Origin: Clostridiales bacterium
GTDB lineage: Bacteria > Bacillota > Clostridia > Oscillospirales > Oscillospiraceae
Length of the DNA: 28,686 nucleotides
Reading direction: 5' to 3'
Assembly: GCA_004557735.1 (NCBI GenBank)
Contig: SFFV01000023.1
Span: 1 to 28,686 of the forward strand
Positions 7,844 through 13,916 of the stretch are shown here, piece by piece (within the stretch, counting starts at the first letter, position 1; each line of letters opens with the position of its first letter). Position numbers and translations under genes: made by a program. Below the pieces are notes generated by a model, which saw only the letters and a program-made list of their open reading frames with translations, was not told the DNA's origin and did not search any database.

Positions 7844-8323
7844 TTACGCGACAAGCCCCGACAGCAGCATAAACGCCACGGTCAGCAGCAGCAGAAGGAA
7901 TCGGCCCTTTTCCACGCCGAGCTTCATCATCAGCGGCAGGACGATCAGCAGATAGAGGATCGCCGCCGGCGCGGTCACGGCGAGAGAGGAGAGCAGATCG
8001 CCCCGTCCGGCAAGCAGGGCGACGAGCACCTGCACCGCCGCTCCGAGCGCAACGGCGATCACGCCGAGCAGAAACCGGCTCCAGAAGAGGTCGCTCTTTC
8101 GCACCGGCATGGCGAGCGCGTACCGTTCCCACCGGCAGCGCTCGTCATAGCCGAGCGCATAGACCGGCGTCATCGCAAGCAGCATCATGCCGACGCTTGC
8201 AAAGAGACCGATGCCCCTGATGAAGAGCGGCAGAAGCAGGTATACGCCCGTCAGCACGAGCTGCACCAGGCACTGCGCCAACAGCTCAAATATGTCCTTG
8301 AGCAATAATCCGCGGATCTTCAT
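7844..8323 (-). CDS. ABC-2 type permease, short (ABC2_membrane_5-like)
   Basis: 159 residues with about five membrane segments. The start MKIRGLLLKDI and the internal DERCRWERYALAMPVRKSDLFWSRFLLG (57-86) match the ABC2_membrane_5 class, where this motif couples the permease to its ATPase. Members I know run to about 200-220 residues with a further C-terminal span, so this copy is short; it ends abruptly after MLLSGLVA. That could be a real short form or a C-terminal truncation. Its ATG overlaps the stop of the ATPase gene by 4 bases (ATGA), so the two are coupled. Last gene of the XRE-regulated operon. The exported substrate is unknown; such systems often deal with antimicrobial peptides or bilayer stress. 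Confidence 0.75.
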   Translation of the reverse strand: MKIRGLLLKDIFELLAQCLVQLVLTGVYLLLPLFIRGIGLFASVGMMLLAMTPVYALGYDERCRWERYALAMPVRKSDLFWSRFLLGVIAVALGAAVQVLVALLAGRGDLLSSLAVTAPAAILYLLIVLPLMMKLGVEKGRFLLLLLTVAFMLLSGLVA

Positions 8324-9039
8324 GATGCCCGCCCCTTTCTCGTAATATCCAGAATGATCTCTTCGAGCGATCGGCCGGGGTTCGACGCAAGAAGCGCGTC
8401 CTTTTTCTCGTGGAGGACCAGCCGCCCCTTATGGAGAAACGCCACGCGGTCGCAGAGCTTTTCAATATCGCTCACGATGTGCGAGGAGAGAAGTATCGCG
8501 TGCTCGCCGTCGGAGATGTAACGGGAGAGTTCGGAAATCAGCTCGTCGCGGGCGAGCGGATCGAGTCCGCTGGTCGCCTCGTCGAGCAGAAGAAGCTTCG
8601 CTTTGTGCGAGAGCGCCACGGCAAGCGCGAGCTTCATTTTCATTCCGCGGGAATAGTCCTTAAAGGGCTTCGCTTCCGGCAGATCAAAGCGCCGGATATG
8701 CTCATAAAACGCGCGGCTGTCCCAGTTTTTATAGATGCAGCGCTCGACCTTGTCCACCTGCCGGGCGTTCAGTCCGTCCGGAAAGCAGCTCTCGTCGAAC
8801 ACAACGCCGAGCTCCTCGCGGACGGAGATGCTGTTTTCATCTGCATTCCGGCCGAGAACGCGGATCTCTCCGCCGTCGTGTTGGAGCGACCCGAGAATGA
8901 GCGAGATCGTTGTGGACTTGCCTGCGCCGTTTTCGCCGATAAGACCGAGCGCCGATCCCATCGGTACGGTAAGCGATATGCTTTGCAGCGAAAAGCTGCC
9001 GAAGGATTTGGAAAGATCCTCAATTTCCAGGGCATTCAT
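8320..9039 (-). CDS. ABC transporter ATP-binding protein, exporter type
   Basis: 239 residues from the ATG at 9039, chosen because ggaagg lies upstream and MNALEIEDLSKSFGSF is the natural domain start; a longer in-frame extension has no ribosome site. Walker A is GENGAGKST, Walker B is LLLLDEATSGLDP, and the H-loop His is in LLSSHIVSDIEKLCD. The signature is degenerate: DYSRGMKMKLALA stands where LSGGQ belongs. This YSxGM form is common in this exporter subfamily (for example YtrB-like ATPases), so it is not evidence of decay. It pairs with the 159-residue permease that overlaps its 3' end. Confidence 0.9.
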   Translation of the reverse strand: MNALEIEDLSKSFGSFSLQSISLTVPMGSALGLIGENGAGKSTTISLILGSLQHDGGEIRVLGRNADENSISVREELGVVFDESCFPDGLNARQVDKVERCIYKNWDSRAFYEHIRRFDLPEAKPFKDYSRGMKMKLALAVALSHKAKLLLLDEATSGLDPLARDELISELSRYISDGEHAILLSSHIVSDIEKLCDRVAFLHKGRLVLHEKKDALLASNPGRSLEEIILDITRKGRAS

Positions 9040-9055
9040 ACGCGTTTCCTTCCTT

Positions 9056-9469
9056 TCAGTATTTCCGGTTGTAATACCAGTAGCATCCGGTATAGACGAG
9101 CGACTGCACGCATGTGAGCCCACAGAGCACCTGCCCGACGAGCGTCTGCCGAAAGATCAGTATCGCAGCCAGTGCGGCGGCGAGCTGCACATAAATGCAG
9201 ATGTAAAGCGCCAGAGCGCGCGCCTTGTTCGCCACATATGCCGTGCGCTCGTCCTTCAGCGAGGCGTCGTAGTCCGCCGCCTTTTCCGGGTCGCGGCTGA
9301 GCCGGCAGGCACGCAGCAGCCGCACCGCGCCGACTGCGGCGATGGCGCTGCCGAACGAGGAAAGCCAGTTCATTTTTTCGGATACGTCCGTCAGCAGCCC
9401 GACAAGAATCAGCGCTGCGCCGAGAACGAGAAATAAAATTCCAAGTTTCTTTTGCTCCCTGAGCTTCAT
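9056..9469 (-). CDS. Small integral membrane protein in the XRE-ABC operon
   Basis: 137 residues with four predicted membrane segments in two pairs (about 9-27, 33-50, 85-108 and 112-131), separated by a hydrophilic loop containing RDPEKAADYDASLKDERTAYVANKARA. Proteins of this layout with a DERT/ANKAR-like loop often accompany 65-70-residue XRE regulators in Firmicutes, but I cannot name a family or a function. Its start overlaps the regulator stop by 4 bases (ATGA), and the ATPase gene starts 16 bases later. It may be the sensor or an accessory part of the ABC system. Confidence 0.75.
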   Translation of the reverse strand: MKLREQKKLGILFLVLGAALILVGLLTDVSEKMNWLSSFGSAIAAVGAVRLLRACRLSRDPEKAADYDASLKDERTAYVANKARALALYICIYVQLAAALAAILIFRQTLVGQVLCGLTCVQSLVYTGCYWYYNRKY

Positions 9470-9669
9470 GCTTCATCCTCCTCAAACAGAAAAATGTCCT
9501 CAATGCGCAGCCCAAACGTCTGCGCGATCCTGTGCGCCAGCAGAATCGAGGGGTTGTACTTTCCGCTCTCCAGCGAAATGATCGTCTGGCGCGAAACGCC
9601 GAGCAGCACCGCAAGCTGCTGCTGCGTCATGCCCTGCGCTTTCCGCTTCTCTTCAATGCGGTTTTTCAT
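9466..9669 (-). CDS. XRE family transcriptional regulator (short, YgzD/YozG-like)
   Basis: 67 residues, essentially a single helix-turn-helix domain: GMTQQQLAVLLGVSRQTIISLESGKYNPS (13-41) is the classic XRE core, followed by LLAHRIAQTFGLRIEDIFLFEEDE. Proteins this size act as dimeric repressors. It is the first gene of a four-gene operon with coupled (4-base) overlap to the next gene. Its own promoter carries a palindrome right after the -10 box (9691-9706), which argues for autoregulation. Length is normal for the class. No effector domain is present. Confidence 0.95.
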   Translation of the reverse strand: MKNRIEEKRKAQGMTQQQLAVLLGVSRQTIISLESGKYNPSILLAHRIAQTFGLRIEDIFLFEEDEA

Positions 9670-9690
9670 CTGGTCACCTCAATGTGAAAA

Positions 9691-9740
9691 GTAAAGCCTG
9701 CTTTACATTTGCAGTATAGCACGCGAAAAAATAATGTCAA
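9691..9740 (-). promoter_or_regulatory. XRE operon promoter and probable operator
   Basis: On the minus strand, TTGACA (9735-9740), a 16-base spacer and TATACT (9713-9718). Just downstream is a perfect palindrome gtaaag-cctg-ctttac (9691-9706) in the 5' leader, well placed for repression by the XRE protein. A further half-site-like ttttaca occurs near 9744-9750. Confidence 0.7.
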
Positions 9741-9840
9741 GTGTATTTTACATTTTTTCGGAAGTCCTTTTTATAGGACACACAAAACGATAGGATAACA
9801 TCAGAAGAAGAAAAAGAATAAACCGGAAAGGAAGATCGAT

Positions 9841-10740
9841 ATGGAATTCAAGATCGGCTTTGCAGTTTCGGAGGAGAAGAAAGAAGAGATCACAGCACCG
9901 GCGCCGGCTCCGGTTGTTCCGGATGAGCGGCTGCCGCGCCGGTCGGTGGTTCGGGTACATTTTCCGCAAAGGAACATGACGCTCGCCTATTATAACGACC
10001 GTTTCGACCTGCACCGCGGCGATCTGGTGTATGTGGACGGCAAGCTCGAGGGCATGCGCGGGCGCGTTGAGGACGTCAACTACAATTTCCGCATCAATCT
10101 GGCGGACTATAAACGCGTGATCGCCGTGGCGGACACCTCGGTCTCCGGGCGGTTTGTTCTCGCCGGGTCGCATCTCGTGACGTTCGAGCGTGCGTCGATC
10201 CCGCGCCGGAAGGTGACGAGCTGGTTCAAGGCGCCGCCAAAGCCGGATACGAAGTATGTCTCCGGCTCGGACGAGAGCTCTTTCCCGCTGCGGGAGCTGC
10301 ACCGGATGCGTATCGATATTGCAGTCGCGGAGCGTGGGCAAGCGTATTACGCGGAAAACCGCGTCCGTTACCTATGTCTGGACGGAATGAAGGGATACGC
10401 GCTTGTCGAGGGCACGGAGCCGTACGACGTGGAGTTCGTGTATTCGGATGGCGTGATTTACGCGCTGACGTGCTCCTGCTACTGCGTCGGATGCTGCAAG
10501 CACGAATTCGCCGCCATGCTGCAGCTGCGCGAGACGCTGGACTGTATCGAAAAAAACTATGCGGAAGAATACGCGGCGGCCGGCTACTTTGCCGCCGTTG
10601 CGAAGGACGTGCTTTTCTCCTACGCCGTTGACCATGAGACCGGCGGCGTGCTCACGCTTAATCCCGGCGCGGCGAATGCGCCGGCCTGCACGGAGGAATC
10701 TCCCGAGGATGACGGGATTTGGGACGACGCTGATGATTGA
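9841..10740 (+). CDS. Stand-alone SWIM zinc-finger protein
   Basis: 299 residues. A SWIM zinc finger lies at 205-228: C211-x-C213 and C219-x-H221 fit the CxCx(n)CxH pattern, followed by the usual EFAAMLQL helix. Additional Cys at 215 and 218 crowd the site. Residues 55-85 (FDLHRGDLVYVDGKLEGMRGRVEDVNY) resemble a small SH3/KOW-type beta barrel. The N-terminus has an Ala/Pro-rich linker and the C-terminus is acidic (EESPEDDGIWDDADD). SWIM domains usually sit in SNF2 helicases, MULE transposases or recombination partners; here there is no helicase next door. A nucleic-acid or protein-binding role is inference. The ATG at 9841 follows ggaaaggaag. No convincing promoter is visible in the intergenic region shared with the XRE operon. 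Confidence 0.75.
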   Translation: MEFKIGFAVSEEKKEEITAPAPAPVVPDERLPRRSVVRVHFPQRNMTLAYYNDRFDLHRGDLVYVDGKLEGMRGRVEDVNYNFRINLADYKRVIAVADTSVSGRFVLAGSHLVTFERASIPRRKVTSWFKAPPKPDTKYVSGSDESSFPLRELHRMRIDIAVAERGQAYYAENRVRYLCLDGMKGYALVEGTEPYDVEFVYSDGVIYALTCSCYCVGCCKHEFAAMLQLRETLDCIEKNYAEEYAAAGYFAAVAKDVLFSYAVDHETGGVLTLNPGAANAPACTEESPEDDGIWDDADD

Positions 10741-10821
10741 GCGGGAAAAACCGAAGCGTGCGGCAGCGAGGAAAGCAATACGGAGCAGCCCGGACATTGT
10801 CCGGAACTTCATAAAACAGTT

Positions 10822-10855
10822 GATCCGACCTATGGTTGCAATCATAGGCCGGATC
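10822..10855 (+). terminator. Probable terminator of the SWIM gene
   Basis: A 13-position stem with one mismatch (gatccg-a-cctatg at 10822-10834 with catagg-c-cggatc at 10843-10855) and an 8-base loop. The following ttcatgttat is only weakly U-rich. Confidence 0.45.
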
Positions 10856-10883
10856 TTCATGTTATATGTTGGGGTCGGAGTAT

Positions 10884-10935
10884 CCAAGGCTCCCTCTGAT
10901 GAGGGAGCTGTCAGCGAAGCTGACTGAGGGAGAGA
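10884..10935. repeat. Short palindromic dispersed-repeat element
   Basis: Two adjoining hairpins, ctccctc-tgat-gagggag (10890-10907) and gtcagc-gaa-gctgac (10910-10924), closed by tgagggagag. This block closely resembles a repeat that I recall from intergenic regions of many Oscillospiraceae genomes. It occurs once here, between the SWIM gene and the AT-rich PadR cassette. The wider copy number cannot be checked from this window. Confidence 0.55.
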
Positions 10936-10997
10936 CGATTGACCGTCCGATCAATATATTCGCATACACCGCTGAAATTGCGGTCAATAACATGTAT

Positions 10998-11549
10998 TTA
11001 ATCATTTCTGTATTTTTCCCTTAACTTTCGCAATTTCAAACCACAATAAACAATCAGATAAATATATAGCAGGGCCATGATTGCAAAGAACACGGTGAAC
11101 GCGGTTGTAAGTGGGCCATTGGTTTCTATGCTTCTTATATAATTCGGAAGAACGCAGCATAAAAAGATTATTAAAATTGGAAGGAAACGAGTTTTAACCA
11201 CTTGGTCGATCAAATCTATTCTTGATTCATTATCGGAAAATATTTCGCCATCACGCTCGGAATCCATCTCCGTTGACGGTTTACGAAAATACAGCCATCC
11301 AACACAACGACCAATATACTCCCAACCGTAATCTCTGAAAATTTGGAAATAGTTACTGGTTTCCGAATTATTTTTATAATCCAGTCGGTACGCTACTTCC
11401 GCTGGCGTACACTTTTCGAAAAAAAAGAAACAAGGGGGAATCATTTTTATCAGTTTCCAACCATTCATATGCTGATCATGCAGCCAAATTTCTTCCTCTT
11501 CATAATCTGCAATGGTAAAAAAACGTACTACAGTTTTTTTGTTATTCAT
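10998..11549 (-). CDS. DUF2812 family membrane protein
   Basis: 183 residues. An N-terminal soluble domain (about 5-95) contains FFTIADYEEEEIWLHDQHMNGWKL and FQIFRDYGWEYIGRCVGWLYFRK, the signature of DUF2812 proteins, which act on membrane-linked processes of unknown kind and are nearly always paired with a PadR regulator. Two membrane segments follow (about 121-137 and 148-170) and a basic tail. Its ATG overlaps the PadR stop by 8 bases, so it is translationally coupled. Base composition is clearly AT-richer than the flanking genes, suggesting transfer. The PadR protein probably represses this gene; the signal is unknown. Confidence 0.85.
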   Translation of the reverse strand: MNNKKTVVRFFTIADYEEEEIWLHDQHMNGWKLIKMIPPCFFFFEKCTPAEVAYRLDYKNNSETSNYFQIFRDYGWEYIGRCVGWLYFRKPSTEMDSERDGEIFSDNESRIDLIDQVVKTRFLPILIIFLCCVLPNYIRSIETNGPLTTAFTVFFAIMALLYIYLIVYCGLKLRKLREKYRND

Positions 11550-11865
11550 TTATTTCCTCTCCTTTGCTATTTTTATACAATCGATCTATACGTTTAATTT
11601 CAAGATCTAAGATTTCTTTTCCAAGTTCGGTAATTCGATAAAGCTTTCTTTTTTCTTCCTCTTTCTCAAAAACAATTAAGCCATCTTTTTCCATTTTAGA
11701 AAGCGTTCCATACATTGTTCCTGCACTAATGATTAACTCTCCGCCTGTCATTTGCCTGACCTGCTGACTGATTCCGTAGCCATGCTGAGGTTGTTGGAGA
11801 CAGAATAAAATGTAAAAGCCGCTTTCTGTCATAGGCACATAAATCCTTTTTATTTTACTATTCAT
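11542..11865 (-). CDS. PadR family transcriptional regulator
   Basis: About 107 residues. A winged helix-turn-helix: MTESGFYILFCLQQPQHGYGISQQV is the PadR N-terminal helix pair with the conserved HGYGI, then GTMYGTLSKMEKDGLI (recognition helix) and KRKLYRITELGKEIL (wing). The start is uncertain: the ATG at 11865 gives the usual N-terminus, but ATG 11871 and GTG 11877 are in frame. The gene leads a two-gene AT-rich cassette with DUF2812. Two palindromes in and next to its consensus promoter suggest autorepression, as is common for PadR-DUF2812 pairs. Confidence 0.9.
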   Translation of the reverse strand: MNSKIKRIYVPMTESGFYILFCLQQPQHGYGISQQVRQMTGGELIISAGTMYGTLSKMEKDGLIVFEKEEEKRKLYRITELGKEILDLEIKRIDRLYKNSKGEEINE

Positions 11866-11886
11866 AGGCATTCTCACTATTCCACT

Positions 11887-11939
11887 TCGATATATCGAGA
11901 TTCTATGTATATTATATCGAGACTCGATGTAGTTGTCAA
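11887..11939 (-). promoter_or_regulatory. PadR promoter and operator pair
   Basis: On the minus strand, perfect TTGACA (11934-11939), a 17-base spacer and perfect TATAAT (11911-11916). A 13-base palindrome, atcgag-a-ctcgat (11916-11928), fills the spacer and the edge of the -10; a second, tcgatatatcga (11887-11898), lies downstream. The decamer tatatcgaga recurs at 11891-11900 and 11913-11922, exactly 22 bases apart, about two helix turns, as expected for two cooperatively bound dimers. Confidence 0.8.
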
Positions 11940-11957
11940 GAGATTTTTTTAAATATA

Positions 11958-11982
11958 GGCGGCAGAGATTATTCCTGCCGCC
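11958..11982. other. Hairpin upstream of the PadR promoter
   Basis: An 8-bp stem ggcggcag/ctgccgcc (11958-11965 with 11975-11982) with a 9-base loop. On the plus strand it is followed by cttttat. There is no plus-strand gene ahead of it, so its role (terminator or barrier to read-through) is uncertain. Confidence 0.35.
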
Positions 11983-12011
11983 CTTTTATACGGCTTCAAA
12001 TTATGTAAGAA

Positions 12012-12041
12012 CAGTCCCGGCAGACATTACTGCCGGGACTG
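12012..12041 (-). terminator. Strong hairpin, possibly a second terminator after tRNA-Leu
   Basis: A 12-bp perfect stem (12012-12023 with 12030-12041) with a 6-base loop. On the minus strand it is followed by ttcttacataattt, a weak U-rich tail. It stands about 70 bases beyond the tRNA terminator and guards the PadR cassette from read-through. Confidence 0.4.
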
Positions 12042-12111
12042 AAACGGCTTTACAAGCACCCATCCTTTGTCCGGGCTGCTCCCTTTGTGTGCATGTTATC
12101 GAGATCCGGGG

Positions 12112-12144
12112 ATAAAAACCGCCGCATGACCATGCGGCGGTTTT
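12112..12144 (-). terminator. Terminator of tRNA-Leu
   Basis: A 14-bp perfect stem (12115-12128 with 12131-12144), with the A-rich side giving a run of Ts on the minus strand (12114-12118). It begins 5 bases after the tRNA 3' end. Confidence 0.9.
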
Positions 12145-12148
12145 GAAG

Positions 12149-12233
<85 letters not shown>

Positions 12234-12250
12234 ATGAAGTAACCATTCAT

Positions 12251-12279
12251 AAAGTATCATCTGCCGTCGCCGGTGTCAA
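12251..12279 (-). promoter_or_regulatory. Promoter of tRNA-Leu
   Basis: On the minus strand, TTGACA (12274-12279), a 17-base spacer and TACTTT (12251-12256), 17 bases ahead of the mature 5' end. The -35 box is perfect and the -10 poor. Confidence 0.5.
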
Positions 12280-12280
12280 G

Positions 12281-12309
12281 TCATATCGGGCGCCGTGCCG
12301 GCATAGTCT
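12281..12309 (+). promoter_or_regulatory. Candidate sigma-E promoter of yabP
   Basis: TCATAT (12281-12286) fits the sporulation sigma-E -35 consensus and, after 15 bases, CATAGTCT (12302-12309) is a partial match to the -10 CATAHAHT. In Bacillus yabP and yabQ are sigma-E genes, so the position makes sense. Two -10 positions deviate. Confidence 0.4.
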
Positions 12310-12326
12310 TGTGCCGAGGTGATCGT

Positions 12327-12602
12327 ATGGCGGGAGAGACCGAGCGGAGAAAAGCGCAGAACATCATACTGGAAAACCGGAACCGATTGAGCGTATCCGG
12401 CGTGGAGGAGGTCGGCGGCTTCGACGAGAGCATCGTGGAGATGCAGACGGAGCTTGGCGCTCTCACGGTGCATGGAAGCAATCTTCGGGTGGAGACGCTC
12501 TCGGTGGATTCCGGCGATCTTCTCGTTGTGGGGGATATTTCCGATCTCTCCTACGCCGATGTCCCGGTGCGGCGCAGCTTCTGGGCGCGGCTGTTCGGAT
12601 AA
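12327..12602 (+). CDS. yabP: Sporulation protein YabP
   Basis: 91 residues from the ATG at 12327, chosen for gaggtgat just upstream and because MAGETERRKAQNIILENRNRLSVSGVEEV is the natural YabP N-terminus; an upstream in-frame extension is unsupported. Conserved family stretches are LENRNRLSVSGVEEVGGFDE and LGALTVHGSNLRVETLSVDSGDLLVVGDI. YabP belongs to the YabP/YqfC family and is made in the mother cell under sigma-E; with YabQ it is needed for spore cortex formation. It abuts yabQ (TAAATG junction) in an operon. Length is close to the Bacillus protein (100). Confidence 0.93.
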   Translation: MAGETERRKAQNIILENRNRLSVSGVEEVGGFDESIVEMQTELGALTVHGSNLRVETLSVDSGDLLVVGDISDLSYADVPVRRSFWARLFG

Positions 12603-12977
12603 ATGAGTGAATCGACGGCGCGGCAGCTCTTCGAGCTGACGTTCGCCTTTCTGACCGGAGCGGCGATGGGAACAGCGCAGCTTCCGGTTTATGCTCTTCA
12701 ACAGATTTTCCCCGGCCTTGCCGCACTGTGGGACGCGTTTTTTTATGCACTGGCAGGGATGGTTGTTTTTGCCGCCGGACAGTGGTGCAGCGGCGGCGTG
12801 CGGCTCCGGTTCCTCACGGCGTCCGTCGCCGGATGGGCGCTTTGCGCGTATCTTCTCTCTCCGCTCCGGCGCCGGGTGCGCCGTCTTGCGGAGCGGAAAC
12901 GGGAGCGCAGAGAAGAGCGGCGGCGGAGAAAAGAAGAAGAGCGGGAGAAAGCGCGAAAAAAAGATGAAAAAAATTGA
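12603..12977 (+). CDS. yabQ: Spore cortex biosynthesis protein YabQ
   Basis: 124 residues with three membrane segments (about 10-30, 42-60 and 67-88) and a very basic, charged C-terminal tail (RRRVRRLAERKRERREERRRRKEEE). Bacillus YabQ is a membrane protein of the forespore outer membrane needed for cortex synthesis. Identity rests on topology, the LFELTFAFLTGAAMGTAQ first segment and the fixed place after yabP and before divIC. The ATG immediately follows the yabP stop, so no separate ribosome site is needed. The product is somewhat shorter than the Bacillus one (about 210). Confidence 0.85.
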   Translation: MSESTARQLFELTFAFLTGAAMGTAQLPVYALQQIFPGLAALWDAFFYALAGMVVFAAGQWCSGGVRLRFLTASVAGWALCAYLLSPLRRRVRRLAERKRERREERRRRKEEEREKARKKDEKN

Positions 12978-13079
12978 AAAAAATATCTATGCAAAATCGA
13001 ATCTATCGTATAAAATAATTCGCAAGTTTCCCCGGCCGTCATAGAGCTGCCGCGGCGGGGGAGACGGCGGAGCATAACG

Positions 13080-13343
13080 ATGAGCAAAAGCATAAAGATT
13101 CTTTTTGGCTGTATTCTATCCATTTTGCTTGTTTACGCCGCGGCGCGGTATGTCGCAACGGCGATCCGCGTAGAGGAAGCGGAGCTTCTTCTGCGCGAGA
13201 CGCGCGAGCGCTGCGTGGCGCTGGAGCAAAGCAATGCGGCTTTGCGCGAACGGATCGAGCGCAGCGGCGATGCGGACCGTATCGCCGAACTTGCAAGAGA
13301 GAGGCTTGGTCTTGTCCTGCCGGATGACAGGATATATCAATAA
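13080..13343 (+). CDS. divIC: Septum formation initiator (DivIC/FtsB family)
   Basis: 87 residues: a short cytoplasmic start, one membrane span (about 7-25), an extracellular coiled coil (about 30-64, EEAELLLRETRERCVALEQSNAALRERIE) and the family C-terminal motif DADRIAELARERLGLVLPDD. It forms a complex with FtsL and DivIB at the division septum. The ATG at 13080 is preceded by ggag. A 102-base gap from yabQ contains a TATAAAAT at 13009-13016 without a good -35, so divIC may have its own promoter. Order yabP-yabQ-divIC-yabR is as in Bacillus; spoIIE does not follow here. Confidence 0.92.
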   Translation: MSKSIKILFGCILSILLVYAAARYVATAIRVEEAELLLRETRERCVALEQSNAALRERIERSGDADRIAELARERLGLVLPDDRIYQ

Positions 13344-13370
13344 ATTGAAAGAAAAGAGAAAGGGATCCCC

Positions 13371-13853
13371 ATGGAGCTGGAAATCGGAGCGATTCAGGAA
13401 GGCAAAGTAACAGGCATCACCAAATTCGGGGCGTTTGTACTGCTTCCCGGCGGCAAGAGCGGTCTTGTACACATCTCGGAGATCGCCAACGCCTACGTAA
13501 ACGACGTTAACGACTATCTGAAGGTCGGCGACGCCGTCAAGGTCAAAATCCTCAGCGTGAACGAGGCGGGGAAGATCAATCTCTCCATCAAGCAGGCCCA
13601 GCCGAGCCCGCCGCGCCCGGCCTATACGCCGCGTCCGGCTCAGCCCTCGGCGAATGTCTCCCGCCCGGCGTATACCCCGCGCCCTGCCAATGCCTACCGC
13701 AGTGCCGCGCCGTGCGACGGCGAAGTCGCCCCACCCACCGGGGATACCAGCTTTGAGGATAAGCTCAAGCACTTCATGCAGCAGTCCGACAGCAAGATCA
13801 GCGACAGCAAGATCTATGCCGACCGCCGCGCCGGAGGCCGCCGCCGCAAGTGA
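13371..13853 (+). CDS. yabR: S1-domain RNA-binding protein YabR
   Basis: 160 residues. An N-terminal S1 OB-fold domain (1-72) contains GAIQEGKVTGITKFGAFVLLPGGKSGLVHISEI and YLKVGDAVKVKILSVNEAGKINLSIKQA, the classic S1 pattern. A Pro/Arg/Tyr-rich middle with repeats of AYTPRPA (about 80-115) and a basic C-terminus (RRAGGRRRK) follow. It probably binds RNA or ribosomes; family members (YabR/GSP13-like) are linked to translation and stress. It is last in the yabP-yabQ-divIC unit, 27 bases after divIC, and ends at a shared terminator. The repeated AYTPRPA segment is unusual but low-complexity. Confidence 0.9.
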   Translation: MELEIGAIQEGKVTGITKFGAFVLLPGGKSGLVHISEIANAYVNDVNDYLKVGDAVKVKILSVNEAGKINLSIKQAQPSPPRPAYTPRPAQPSANVSRPAYTPRPANAYRSAAPCDGEVAPPTGDTSFEDKLKHFMQQSDSKISDSKIYADRRAGGRRRK

Positions 13854-13867
13854 TCCAATAATTATTG

Positions 13868-13900
13868 ATGCCGCCGAAACCAGACCGGTTTCGGCGGCAT
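13868..13900. terminator. Bidirectional terminator between yabR and the CapA gene
   Basis: A 14-bp perfect stem (13868-13881 with 13887-13900) and 5-base loop. Short A/T-rich tails flank it on both strands (atatttcgtt on the plus, atcaataatt on the minus), consistent with ending both convergent units. Confidence 0.8.
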
Positions 13901-13916
13901 ATTTCGTTATGGCTTA

